Shown here one piece after another: positions 8,470 to 18,538 of a stretch of 22,215 bases of DNA. The notes beneath the pieces are model-generated. The model searched no databases and was not told where the DNA came from. It worked only from the letters and a program-made list of their open reading frames with translations. The DNA is taken from contig NW_014040479.1 of NCBI RefSeq assembly GCF_001186125.1, positions 50,661 to 72,875 of the forward strand. Reading direction: 5' to 3'. Positions within the stretch are counted from its first letter, which is position 1. Each line of letters begins with the position of its first letter. This DNA is from Sphaeroforma arctica JP610 (lineage: Eukaryota > Opisthokonta > Ichthyosporea > Ichthyophonida). The translations under genes and the position numbers were made by a program.

Positions 8470-9180
8470 CAGTCCCCTAACAAACAATATACAGACCATA
8501 GGGCAAGTTATGGAATTGGGTAAAGATAAATTCTTGAGGCAGACCCTTGAGGGCGTATGTGGGTTGCGCGCGGATACTTGAGTACAAAGTTCGATAGATA
8601 GAAAGTGCAAGTCTACCCTATTCTTCTGCTTGAAGTCGCCCGGGGAGGCGCGGAGGAGATAGAACAAGCGTTTGCGTTCCTCTTCAGGCGCAGACATGAA
8701 CGGGGATTCGCGAAAAAGCCATGTTTCATTCTGGCCTTTGGAGGCACTAAAGAAGAAAACAAAGGCTTGAGTTGCGCGCGATAGCGCACACAAACTTTGC
8801 CCGCGGAGCAATCAGCGATGGTTATCGTGTCTGCGAAAGTTGTTTTCTGCTGTGACTTTGCAAAGCCCACGCCAAATAAAGCAGCCTGGCACTGGGTAAG
8901 CCAAGAGGTTCATAACCTTAGTACCTTGACGGAACGGCAGGGTGTCCAAACAGCGCTTGTCAGCTGCCGCCTATTGGACCACCTGTGCATAGTTCGCGAG
9001 GACTTCACTGAGATCAAGGGTCACTATTTTCGAAGTCCTAGTTGCCATTGTTTAGAGGGCGGTGTCTGTTAGCGCATTCTAGGATTGCGCAAAGCCATAG
9101 ACTTCCAGATCCATGAGGAACGTGTGGTAGGTATAGCTGATCTGTAGATCCAGCTTTTGAGGATCTTAAACACCACTTCT
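8470..9180 (-). pseudogene. Decayed minus-strand coding-like stretch of unknown family
   Basis: One minus-strand frame stays protein-like over about 700 bases, with a few interruptions. Readable pieces include SYTYHTFLMDLEVYGF, ATRTSKIVTLDLSEVLANYA, KRCLDTLPFRQGTKVMNLL and APEEERKRLFYLLRASPGDF. Composition is balanced (charged helices, few Cys/Ser runs), unlike chance frames nearby. I do not recognise the family. It could be a dead mobile-element gene or a dead host gene. Upstream on the same strand (about 9290-9230) is another coding-like piece, DITVDEDSVFDSEIIRDSA. Confidence 0.35.
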
Positions 9181-10370
9181 GCGCGCCCAATACCCTGGTG
9201 GTGTCCCATCGGGGTGAAATGCAATACTATCATTTCGTCTGCGCAGAATCGCGAATGATTTCCGAGTCGAAGACAGAGTCTTCGTCAACCGTTATATCGT
9301 CAGGTTATCCCCATATGAAGCCATCCTTTATTCAGCTACCGAACGAACGGATACTATGCTTGTCATTTGACAAACTGCCAAAAAGAATGGTCACATGCGG
9401 TACATGGGCCAATTCTGCGTGCGCGTGCCGGGACCTGCCTCGAGAGCGACGTATTCCTACGGCCAGTCAAGCTGTGGGTCACGGTGATTGTGAGGGGTTG
9501 GGCCAGCCATCACGGTTTCGTGATCATATGAGCATTCCGCGGTTGTTTGCTTGAAACTCTAAGGCCAGAGGCGTTGAACATGCTGTAGTCTGGAAGTCAA
9601 CAACCTAGCGACCGGTTCACAGAATTCATCAGACACGACAAAGGGGGCAGCAGTATAGCCAATGCGTAGGAATAGTGCTGCGTCCCACCGTGGGGCCCCA
9701 GCTGGCTCATACCCATGCCACAAAACTACTGGGGAAATAATAATTGGTGCTACCAATAAGCATGGCGCCAATAGAGGCCACCCGGCTGCATGTTGCATAT
9801 ACGGGCAGCACATTGAGATATCAGCGGCCTGGTCTGCGACCATTTTCAAAAATAAACTTTCAATGAAACGCACAGGCTGAGAAATGCACAAGAGAGTGCA
9901 AATATTCTTGACGTGAAATGAAACCATCTGTGCGAGCTGCATGTCATAATGGATGATTGATGCCAGCAGCGAGAAAAAAAAACAGCCGTGCCGTTGTCCT
10001 TGCAACGGACGAAATATATGGCAAAGACCATATCACGGCAGATTTCCTTCCCGTACTGCATGCACCGACCTCACGGAGTAATGTCGAAGCTCCTGCGTCC
10101 ACAAAGCAAGCATGGTTTCGTTATTTGTGTACTTCAAAGGGAAGCTGCGACCTTAATTGCACTCCAATGCCGTTTAATGCCAAACACACCTGATAGAGTG
10201 CAATGTAGTAGACTTAAGTGCAAATGTGTCTAAAGAATGGTGCGCTCGAATGAATTTATTTATGATCTTACCCTCAGATATGTACTGATGGTTTTTGTTC
10301 TTGTGTTCGTTTACTTGGGTTGGCCAGGGTAAAACCTCATATGTAAAGAGAAACCTTATGCAGAACACTT
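9181..10370. other. Intergenic, probable old mobile-element debris, unassigned
   Basis: Several overlapping open frames of 60-150 codons occur on both strands, none with recognisable motifs. The density of medium frames and the moderate GC suggest former coding DNA, but I cannot name a family. Confidence 0.35.
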
Positions 10371-10380
10371 CAGTACTCTA

Positions 10381-10398
10381 AATATTTCTAGAAATATT
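10381..10398. repeat. Perfect 18-bp palindrome
   Basis: AATATTTCTAGAAATATT is its own reverse complement. It lies in an AT-rich block with another hairpin at 10603-10618. Confidence 0.9.
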
Positions 10399-10513
10399 AT
10401 ATCAATTTCTCTCTTACGCACTCCCAGTCTTGGACCTCGGCTTTCGGCTAGCCGGTGGCCCGTGCCCAATAAATAGAATAATCGGAGAAGTAGTCTCAAA
10501 GTACTCTTACATC

Positions 10514-10585
10514 CTCTCGGGCTGACCCACCTATACATATTTATGATAATTAGAGAACAAATTTTGAAATCACTCTCGGGCTGAC
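10514..10585. repeat. Short direct repeat CTCTCGGGCTGAC
   Basis: The 13-mer occurs at 10514 and again at 10573, 59 bp apart, separated by AT-rich DNA. With the palindrome at 10381 and the hairpin at 10603 it may mark the end of a mobile element truncated by the assembly gap. Confidence 0.7.
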
Positions 10586-10602
10586 GGCGCAAAAATTAAT
10601 AT

Positions 10603-10618
10603 CGTATTTAGAAATACG
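10603..10618. repeat. Short hairpin CGTATTT-AG-AAATACG
   Basis: Perfect 7-bp inverted repeat with a 2-base spacer. Confidence 0.85.
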
Positions 10619-10712
10619 TCTACTCCTGTAGTCTCTCAACACCTGCTAGCCTTTCCTTATACGTTACATGGTAGTGGGACTGTGCCGGCAAGAACCTTGA
10701 GGAGAAATACGC

Positions 10713-10750
10713 CACTGTAAACTTCGATGGAAATTACTAGGTTTCAAACT
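10713..10750. repeat. 38-bp direct repeat, left copy, next to the gap
   Basis: CACTGTAAACTTCGATGGAA and the following 18 bases match 12264-12301 at 37 of 38 positions in the same orientation. The left copy ends two bases before the run of N. Confidence 0.95.
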
Positions 10751-10752
10751 TG

Positions 10753-11711
10753 NNNNNNNNNNNNNNNNNNNNNNNNNNNNNNNNNNNNNNNNNNNNNNNN
10801 NNNNNNNNNNNNNNNNNNNNNNNNNNNNNNNNNNNNNNNNNNNNNNNNNNNNNNNNNNNNNNNNNNNNNNNNNNNNNNNNNNNNNNNNNNNNNNNNNNNN
10901 NNNNNNNNNNNNNNNNNNNNNNNNNNNNNNNNNNNNNNNNNNNNNNNNNNNNNNNNNNNNNNNNNNNNNNNNNNNNNNNNNNNNNNNNNNNNNNNNNNNN
11001 NNNNNNNNNNNNNNNNNNNNNNNNNNNNNNNNNNNNNNNNNNNNNNNNNNNNNNNNNNNNNNNNNNNNNNNNNNNNNNNNNNNNNNNNNNNNNNNNNNNN
11101 NNNNNNNNNNNNNNNNNNNNNNNNNNNNNNNNNNNNNNNNNNNNNNNNNNNNNNNNNNNNNNNNNNNNNNNNNNNNNNNNNNNNNNNNNNNNNNNNNNNN
11201 NNNNNNNNNNNNNNNNNNNNNNNNNNNNNNNNNNNNNNNNNNNNNNNNNNNNNNNNNNNNNNNNNNNNNNNNNNNNNNNNNNNNNNNNNNNNNNNNNNNN
11301 NNNNNNNNNNNNNNNNNNNNNNNNNNNNNNNNNNNNNNNNNNNNNNNNNNNNNNNNNNNNNNNNNNNNNNNNNNNNNNNNNNNNNNNNNNNNNNNNNNNN
11401 NNNNNNNNNNNNNNNNNNNNNNNNNNNNNNNNNNNNNNNNNNNNNNNNNNNNNNNNNNNNNNNNNNNNNNNNNNNNNNNNNNNNNNNNNNNNNNNNNNNN
11501 NNNNNNNNNNNNNNNNNNNNNNNNNNNNNNNNNNNNNNNNNNNNNNNNNNNNNNNNNNNNNNNNNNNNNNNNNNNNNNNNNNNNNNNNNNNNNNNNNNNN
11601 NNNNNNNNNNNNNNNNNNNNNNNNNNNNNNNNNNNNNNNNNNNNNNNNNNNNNNNNNNNNNNNNNNNNNNNNNNNNNNNNNNNNNNNNNNNNNNNNNNNN
11701 NNNNNNNNNNN
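10753..11711. other. Assembly gap (959 N)
   Basis: All bases are N, so nothing can be said about content. Long frames reported across it are artefacts. Confidence 1.
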
Positions 11712-11811
11712 GCGATGATTTGGTTTGAACCGATATTTGGAAGTAGTACTTCAACAGCATGATTAGCCGGGTTATGGGGAACATCTGTTGATGTGTCAGG
11801 GACGGGTGAGG

Positions 11812-12262
11812 CTACGGTGGTTCTTCAACATGCTGGAAAAAAGATCCAAGGTGTTCGTGGAGGGTCCCGATACCGTGGAAGTCGTGGCACTCCTGTAATT
11901 GCTGAAGGAGGTCAGGGCCAATGGACGGCAGTTTCGGGCCTACCAGGATGCGTCGAATCAGTTGTTGGATGCAGGTAAAGTGGCTGGTAGTGAACTTGTG
12001 GCTACCGGGGCAGACAGGGCAGAGACAGCCGTCGGTGCGGTAGTCGAGTAATGTGAACATGTACGTATTCGTTACAATCATAGCACAGAGCCGAATTGGT
12101 GTAGACTCGAAGCAGCGATTGAAACTGTCGTGTCTGGCTGTGTCTCGGTTTGAGGTTGGCGGTTTACCCATAACCATAACCAGTTGGTAGTAGTATTGGC
12201 GCCGGGCCATTGCCGCGATCTCCTTGTTGGACCAACGTTTTTTTGAGTTCTTCCTGATGTCG
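11812..12262 (-). other. Coding-like frame of unknown family beside the gap
   Basis: The minus-strand frame is open from about 12300 to 11812. It starts with a basic stretch, DDIRKNSKKRWSNKEIAAMA, and includes CLCPVCPGSHKFTTSHF, a Cys/His cluster that could bind zinc. The 38-bp direct repeat lies at its upstream end and would encode NLVISIEVYS in the same frame, so the repeat may be part of a coding element. I do not recognise the family. It is probably a mobile-element fragment continuing into the gap. Confidence 0.35.
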
Positions 12263-12263
12263 T

Positions 12264-12301
12264 CACTGTAAACTTCGATGGAAATTACTAGGTTCCAAAC
12301 T
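12264..12301. repeat. 38-bp direct repeat, right copy
   Basis: Partner of 10713-10750 with one mismatch, 1551 bp away across the gap. Confidence 0.95.
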
Positions 12302-12829
12302 ATATTAAACTAAAATACAATTTAGTCAGTTAGGATTTAGCAGTGGTAGCTTGTGTAAGAATGATCGGGACTGCCTCTTGTTAAGAGCCTAAATATCCTC
12401 GATCACACAGGGCGTACCTCTAGCTGTTCTTTATTGAATAATTTTCACTAGAAGTACTAAGTGCTCATGACCACATGCCTAATTTGTAGATAGACATAAT
12501 AAATACATTAGCTGATATAAATAAAGTTCCATCTGAAGAAAAGTTAAAAAAAGAAAAAGACTTATTGGATTTTGGAGATTGGCGGGAGGACCAAAATCTA
12601 TAAGTAGTAGTTCGGAGATTATAAAATTTAGTTTATAATATCCTACATCTACTAATGTCTCAAACAGGTCCAAGTAGATGAGTCATACCAAATACTCAGG
12701 CTATTGGAGCCATCAAAGTGGTTTTAGAACACTTTGGAAATGTTGGAAAAAGAGCTTGTATTAAATTATTTAAAATACAAATAAAAACCAATGTATTATC
12801 TCAATTGATCTTGGTATTTTAGACTGACC
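12302..12829. other. AT-rich block without genes
   Basis: Markedly AT-rich, with poly-A/poly-T runs and no coding-like frame on either strand. It follows the reverse transcriptase remnant on its 3' side and looks like an insertion or unrelated filler where an RNase H/integrase region might have been expected. Confidence 0.55.
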
Positions 12830-13540
12830 GGAGGCCGTATTTCTACACCACCCGCCTACCCCGATGCATTCAAAATAAGAAGAGCTGCTCTGTAGCTAAA
12901 GATTTATTCAGTTCCGAGTTGAACATGTCGAACACAGGTTGATGCTCCGTGTCCCATTTGAAGAATTCATCTTTCTTCAGGAGCTTTGCTATAGACTGAG
13001 GATTATCGCAATACGCTACAGCATGGTATCAGAATTTCACGAGATCCGTGTTGGTCGGATGACGGAGCTTGACAAGCGCCTCGAGGCATTCGTCTGTCAC
13101 CGATACGTCCCTAAAATCCCCCCGACGCCCCAGGAGTGTGACTGTACGCCAGAAGTATACTTCTTGAGGCCGAGTTGCATGTTCTACTTCCTGCAGCGGC
13201 GGAGATCGGTCATGAGTGCATCACAATTGTCTTGTGTCGTGTCAATGGCGATGACAATATCGTCAATATACCATATGACATGGCCTAAAGTATCAAAACA
13301 CCTCTGCCAGGGCCTACTGAAAGTGCTAGGAGGCCTCACACACACAAAGGGGATACCTATACAAAATCTGCCTCATGGTGTCGAAGATGAAAGTATCCTG
13401 CAGGATTCATCAGCAGCTTAAGCTGATTGATTCCATTGCAGCAGTCGAGGGCCGACACCTACGATTTGTTTACGAAAAATTGAAACATTTCCGTCTTCGA
13501 TGGAATGGAGTACCGATCGGAGCCAATTGGCACCTTTCGT
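12830..13540 (-). mobile_element. Reverse transcriptase core of the gypsy fossil
   Basis: The hallmark YIDDIVIA (RT motif like YxDD) is read near 13275-13250 on the minus strand. It is preceded by a TP-GRF...PFV-like segment and followed by the connection region with a lysine/phenylalanine segment (AKLLKKDEFFKWDTEHQPVF), typical of Ty3/gypsy RT running into RNase H. This part is broken. Confidence 0.8.
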
Positions 13541-13680
13541 CGATGCCCTCCGGCATCCCTTTTCCACGTCATCTTGAGTTGTATAACCTGCCAAAGGTTG
13601 CCAGCGTCATCACTGAGAGAAAACAGGTCTCAGACCAGAATTTACAGCAAAAAACCCTGTTCGATTTATAGAAATCATCA

Positions 13681-13790
13681 GAGTTAGCTCACTCCTGAGT
13701 TAATCTGGTTGCTTAACCCACTTCCGAGAGTTGAGCTACTACTTCGGACTCCAGAGAGTTAGTTTCTCAACCGACTCCCACGAGTTGAAT
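13681..13790. repeat. Array of small ACTC..GAGT palindromes
   Basis: Four short inverted repeats of the form ACTC-N-GAGT(T) sit at about 13691, 13719, 13748 and 13775: ACTCCTGAGT, ACTTCCGAGAGT, ACTCCAGAGAGT and ACTCCCACGAGT. They are spaced by 27-29 bp. The sequence between them drifts more than the palindromes do. Confidence 0.75.
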
Positions 13791-14085
13791 AGCTTTTTAA
13801 ATCGCAATATTCTACCGATATCTGGGTTCCTATGCGAGTCACGACCTATGCGGAAAGGTATTATGTGATCAGCGGGAGCATTAGTTGCAGAGAAGTCGAA
13901 ATAGAATAGTTTGGATGTGTTAAAGTATCCTGCAGAACTATTCTCATATCGACCATATGAGCTTTTACCCTGGCCAGCCCAAGCGGCTAAACTCTCTCAA
14001 GCACAAACACTTTAGGAATAAAAGCAAAGATGAAATCAGAAACAAATACATACATTTGAACTTTATTAAAAGTCTACTACATTAC
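13791..14085. other. Non-coding block inside the retroelement remnant
   Basis: No frame with protein-like composition. It separates the two reverse transcriptase pieces, where an intact element would be continuous, so it is best read as inserted or rearranged DNA. Confidence 0.45.
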
Positions 14086-14088
14086 ACT

Positions 14089-14448
14089 CTAACAATCACA
14101 CCGGACTATTATGTACCGGGCCATCAGTTGCTGCACTTTTGCGTACGTTACTTGCATCTCGGGTGTGTTGCCAATCACGTATGGACAATGACCACACCGT
14201 GTAGGCGGCATCCCTGGCAACAGGTGCAAGTTGATGGGAACGATTTTTGCAAATCGATGATTGTCCGGCTCATAGGCACAATAATTGAGAAGTTGTATCG
14301 TTTCCTCAATTTTGTTTATTGCCTTGCCGATCTCATCCCCAAGATAAGAATTGCCTTCCAACCCGAATCGGCCGTCTATGTCCAGTACCGATTTCTTACT
14401 TCGAGTCATACCTTGACTCATATCCGTCCTCTCTATCCGGTACCACAT
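14089..14448 (-). mobile_element. N-terminal reverse transcriptase region of the gypsy fossil
   Basis: The 119-residue minus-strand frame contains INLHLLPGMPPTR followed, about 22 residues on, by KVQQLMARYII. This matches the segment just before the RT fingers in Ty3/gypsy (I-L-PG-PP-R ... v-qLl--g-I). It sits upstream of the RT core in the right orientation. Confidence 0.65.
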
Positions 14449-14469
14449 TTATATTGTGGAGGATAACAG

Positions 14470-15281
14470 GATATCTAAGCATACATTCCCCTTCATCACT
14501 GTGTGTCCCCATTCTCCACACCAGGCTGCTGGGGGCACGGGTCCTCTAGTCCTAATCATGCTGGGTTCTCGTTGTGTAATAGCCGGGCCTCCACATCAGG
14601 CTATGTTATAAACGTACTCTTAAGCAGTACGTAAACTATAAACGTACTCTTAATAGTACGAAGAACTTAAGATTTCTAAATGGTCTTTAATGGTTTTAGT
14701 AATTAATACCTTTTCCATTTTATATATCAGATATTTGGATGAGGCCATTAAAAGACCCCAGTAAAATACCAAACATAAGAGTTGGTCTAATTCTATTAAT
14801 AGAACTATATTTACTTTCCAAATTTATTTATATCTGAATACTTCGGTAGCGAGATGGCTCAACCGAATTTAGGTTTCTAGGGACTATTAACGTTACCTAG
14901 TTTATTCTCCGTTTAGCCAACCAGATGTGCCAGTCTGATGAAGGCTAAGTCGGTAATTCTTGATAAGTGGCAAGTTATTGGTTAATGCAATAACTAAGGA
15001 CATCAAAAGTATTTTTTTCTTCTAAAGATAGGATTTTATGAGTCTCTTTGATTCGCCCCAACGAAACATACCCTAGTTTCTAATAGAGCAACAACGAAAC
15101 ACTAAATAAAATCCCTTCGGCGAAAACAGTACTGAGAGGATATATAGGCAATGTCTCAGCCTCACAATCCCTCAAAGTATTGCTGTTTTCACGAGGCAAA
15201 CCTAACTTTACTAAAAGTCTCATTTCGTTTATTTACTTTGAATTTCACGATACTTAGATTTTATCTACGTGTTTAATTACT
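14470..15281. other. AT-rich block with paired hairpins, no genes
   Basis: No coding-like frame on either strand. It carries a 30-bp tandem pair with hairpins at 14611-14660 and a hairpin AAGGCG-N7-CGCCTT at its right edge (15284-15302). It separates protease from reverse transcriptase in the dead retroelement and is probably a later insertion. Confidence 0.5.
14611..14665. repeat. Two 30-bp tandem units, each a CGTACT...AGTACG hairpin
   Basis: AAACGTACTCTTAAGCAGTACG and AAACGTACTCTTAATAGTACG begin 30 bp apart. Each folds into a 6-bp stem (CGTACT/AGTACG) with a 6-7 base loop, at 14613-14631 and 14643-14660. Confidence 0.85.
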
Positions 15282-15283
15282 CT

Positions 15284-15302
15284 AAGGCGTTAATTTCGCC
15301 TT
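15284..15302. repeat. Inverted repeat AAGGCG-N7-CGCCTT
   Basis: Perfect 6-bp arms at the boundary between the AT-rich block and the protease-linked coding remnant. It may be chance or the edge of an inserted element. Confidence 0.6.
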
Positions 15303-15639
15303 GATAGACCGAATCTTACAGTTGCCTGTGTGCTTAGGTAATGAATTCATCTCACCGTCCGCTTGCCCTCGTGGGAGACGATATGTTAACTGAGGAGTTA
15401 CACTCATGCTGTTCATTACACTTCGTGGCCAAGCCACAGCACAACACCACATCAGTTGTGAGCGGAGTCCCTGCATGTCCCTACCAGGTGCATCAGTCTT
15501 CTGATAATTGGCTCGCCGTTTCCTTTGCTTGGCTTCGCGGCGCATACGTTTGCGCCTTGGAGAATGGCCAGCCTGAGATTGTGCTCTGCCTATGTGTGCA
15601 CAATAGCGCCCACAAGTGCAACGTGATAATGGATCCATT

Positions 15640-15821
15640 CCTGGTACCACATGGAGGGTGCCTTTCATGTCGAACACCCTAGCCCTCCGCATGGGACAGG
15701 AGAATAGCAGCAGTACCTTGTATACCAACCATCGATGGCAGCCCGAGTATATATAATAAGTAAATGATATTTTATTTACGGTGTTGGCAAAAATAAAGTT
15801 AAAAGCACTGCCAACATCCAT
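15640..15821 (-). mobile_element. Aspartic protease remnant of the gypsy fossil
   Basis: The frame starts MDVGSAFNFIFANTV, matching the active-site region of retroelement aspartic proteases (D-[ST]-G-[AS]...NFI). About 40 residues later LHVVPGMDPLSR matches the closing (I/V)-LG-MDWL segment. A basic linker follows, down to about 15282. This part is broken. Confidence 0.65.
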
Positions 15822-15834
15822 GTAAACTTACACG

Positions 15835-16790
15835 TCACACGCATCCGCAAAACTCTGGACTATCGGTCCTTGTCAAAAAAAAAAGCTTTGCACCCGACGA
15901 GATGACTGCCGCAGCTGCCTTCTTTCTATCCGAACAATGCTTGAAGGAATGCCCCTGCTTGATGCACCCATATAGGGCGGTGCATTCCTTCTTGGACTCA
16001 GTAGATGTTTGTGCTGAGGAGGACGTCGAAGGTTGGTGCTTATGATCCATGATTGCTCATGGTGCGCTTGACGAGGCCGATTGCTGCCGTAGCGGCGAGC
16101 GCAAGCGAGTATACGATCGGTCCTTGTCCCACTACTCATTGTCCAGCCTGTCATTCCTTTGGTCCCTTTCGCGTTTGCGTGCCCAGTTGTCCTGGGAACG
16201 CTGCTTCCGCCCTCTCTTGAGCTGGCTATTGGAGACCTTGTCCGACCGCTGGTCAACATAATCACCCAGCCGGTCCTGCAATTAAATCTGTGCTCGTGCT
16301 CTGACGGTAGCCTCGTCAGGGATAGAGACCACGTCCAGTATAGAGTTGTCCCTGCTGTGATATGCATTTGGCGTACCCAGTCCAAGGCTCCCGACAGCCA
16401 ATTCAGTTTGTATATGGCTGCCAATGAATTGCTTATAATGCATCCCTAAATATCTCGCGCAGGAATTTTCCAATTCATCATTTGCATTAGTGGTGCATAC
16501 GTCTACTTCAAATTGGGGGTGCGCTGCAGTAAGAAATATGAGTTTCCGAGATTTCGAGTTCGTCACCAAAGCGAGTAAACGCATAGTCTGGATGAAGCAT
16601 CGTCACGGCTCGTTCCTCTTCCTCCATGGTGCAAAGTTGTACCACCGATGCATACAACTGAGAACGCTCGGTTGCCGATAGTACTGCAGCGGTTTTCTTG
16701 GCCTTGGCAGCGGCAGTGGTGTCCTTACCCTTAGCAGTAGTCTTTTGTTTGTCGATTCCTGTTGTTGGCGTTGCCAGAAGAGGGCCGGTA
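15835..16790 (-). mobile_element. Gag-like region of the gypsy fossil, with zinc-knuckle-like motif
   Basis: On the minus strand, an Ala/Lys-rich segment (KGKDTTAAAKAKKTAAVLSA, near 16730) leads into a helical acidic region (SQLYASVVQLCTMEEEERAV). A basic stretch (QLKRGRKQRSQDNWARKRER) and a zinc-knuckle-like YGCIKQGHSFKHC (near 15960) follow. The order helical-basic-knuckle is typical of Gag ahead of protease. This part is broken. Confidence 0.6.
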
Positions 16791-18030
16791 TCCAGATATG
16801 CTGGTCCCAGCGCACCCGAGAGAAAGTGGCAAAATCGAACTTTCTGGATCCGCTGATGCCAACTTCCACCATTTTGAACAAAAATGCATACACCAATATG
16901 ATATGGTGAGGAAGCAGGGAAACAAAATCAGTGAACGTGTCCACACAAAACCCAGTAAATATTCTTCCTGCAGTCAACGACGAACTTGTGCCGGATCCGC
17001 GAATTGGTTTCATGGAGGAATCAATGCACTCAGGACTTGTGGGCAATAATTCTTAGAATATACACGTGTACGAAGTACACCCAGGTGGCAAGTCACGGCT
17101 TGCCAGATCTTAGTGATAAATGGATTTGTTCTCTCTGCTCAGGGGCAGTAGCAGTCCAGTCTCTGGTCGCCTAAAACCTAAAACGTGGAGGAACTGACCT
17201 TTAAGAGCTTCATACCGTTCCACGCTGGACCCCGTAACCAGACAGATAGAATAATAAGCATTCTAGACTTTGGGATAGGCTAAAGGCACTACTTAAAACA
17301 TACAATAGGGGTGGAAATGTGAAGATTAAGGATCAGGAACGTGCAGTATCCTGCGTTACTGGCAATGTAAGTCACACTATAATATTTGTACGCTCACCTT
17401 GAAATTGTCAATAGAGTTGTGGGTTTTCCTAGGACTTGGTCCAAAAAGAGGAAATACTGATACTGTGCGTAGCTCATATGGTCTAGCAAGAACTGCTGGC
17501 TATGGCGCATTAATATCCACATGCATTATGTATGATATCTGGTTTTGATCATGTGCCAGTCCTTAGGCAGTTCTGGACTTAAGACGAGGCAAAATCGAAT
17601 TCAAAGACTGCCTAGATAGCATGTTAAATATAGGTCAGAAGTACAAAATAGAAGTCGCCACAGATTTTAATCATCATTTATGTTATCTCATCTTGTTCTG
17701 GAATGACGTTAAGAATTTATCACTATCACTGATTGTCCTATCACTACTGATAGCAGAATCGCTGATTGTGAAAATTCAAGACTCTCAAATGTCATTCGCT
17801 CAGATAAAGACTTCTCTGGCTTCTATTCATATGGTATGAAAGCGAGGGACAGAAGGCCCTTCAAACCATCTGTTCTCCCGTCTTACGTCTAAATCGTGAG
17901 TTGTAGACTTTGCTACCCCCGACACAGATGATGAAGAAGTGGCATGACGATATAGCATGAGTAGGCAAAAAGTACCAGAGTCCATAGACCCCTGCAAAAA
18001 CATATACATATCACAGTTTTGCATTTCTGT
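16791..18030. other. Intergenic, no gene recognised
   Basis: No LTR matching the other side of the retroelement could be found by eye, and no frame with protein-like composition exceeds about 70 codons beyond the gag edge. The 5' boundary of the retroelement is therefore undefined. Confidence 0.5.
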
Positions 18031-18072
18031 ATGGTGCACACAACCAAGACCGGGACTTTCCGGTCAATTTTA
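18031..18072. repeat. Lone element end related to the TIRs at 18539 and 19008
   Basis: ATGGTGCACACAACCAAGAC and the following bases align with the left end of the element at 18539 (ATGGTGCACAGAAGGAAGAC), in the same orientation. It contains the hairpin GACCGG-GACTTT-CCGGTC. No inverted partner was found before 18539, so it is either a truncated copy or the outer left end of a larger element. Confidence 0.55.
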
Positions 18073-18538
18073 AAATCCGAAAAACTTTTGAATTGCTGGT
18101 CAGAATTTTGAAAAGAATGCGTCAATGTCTTCGCCCTGATGAGAGCTAAATACAACTGCAATGAAATCAATTCGGTAAAATGACACATGTATGTGGTTAT
18201 CCTTGAGATCGAATCTCTCACACTGTTCATAGCGTATCATAGCAGCTCATCGATTTCGTCCGCTGGTAACCTTGAAGGCACACAAGCCTCGTTCCTTACG
18301 ACCGCTATCTCTTGCAATATAGTCAAAGTTTGCTTCCAATCCGGAGCCATATGGGGTGTAATTCATTCCGACTACATATATTGCATGTCATCATTGCAAG
18401 GCTACAAGGATATTCTAGATGCGAGATAGATCTTTACCACATACAGGCAGTCACTTATTCTTGGGGTAACCTTAGAGTTAGTATCAAAGTCTAATATGAA
18501 GCAATTAAAAAAACATAAACGAAATTGTCTTTTGTTTC

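Larger units (their letters stand above)
12830..16790 (-). mobile_element. Broken, old Ty3/gypsy LTR-retrotransposon (gag, protease and RT parts)
   Basis: Parts lie in the normal gag-pol order on the minus strand: gag-like region (about 16790-15835), aspartic protease (15821-15640), start of the reverse transcriptase region (14448-14089) and the RT core (about 13540-12830). AT-rich or repetitive blocks that do not look coding lie between the parts (14470-15280 and 13680-14085). I could not find integrase or LTRs; the integrase may lie in the gap or be lost. The element is thoroughly broken, with well over ten breaks, and looks old. It is a fossil with no expected activity. Confidence 0.75.

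Noticed and set aside
9000-9215. Integrase-like segment (HHQGIGRAEVVFKILKSW) on the minus strand
   Set aside because: Resembles a retroelement integrase end in one frame, but the overlapping frame is longer and more protein-like, and no catalytic motif or neighbouring domain supports it.
9840-9900. Copia-like tail motif (VADQAADI) on the minus strand
   Set aside because: Four or five residues only; no RNase H context or other copia parts nearby.
10727-11784. Frames of more than 300 codons across the gap
   Set aside because: They consist almost entirely of N.
14845-14905. tRNA-like A/B box near GCGAGATGGCTCAACCGAA
   Set aside because: No B box at the right distance and no cloverleaf can be drawn.
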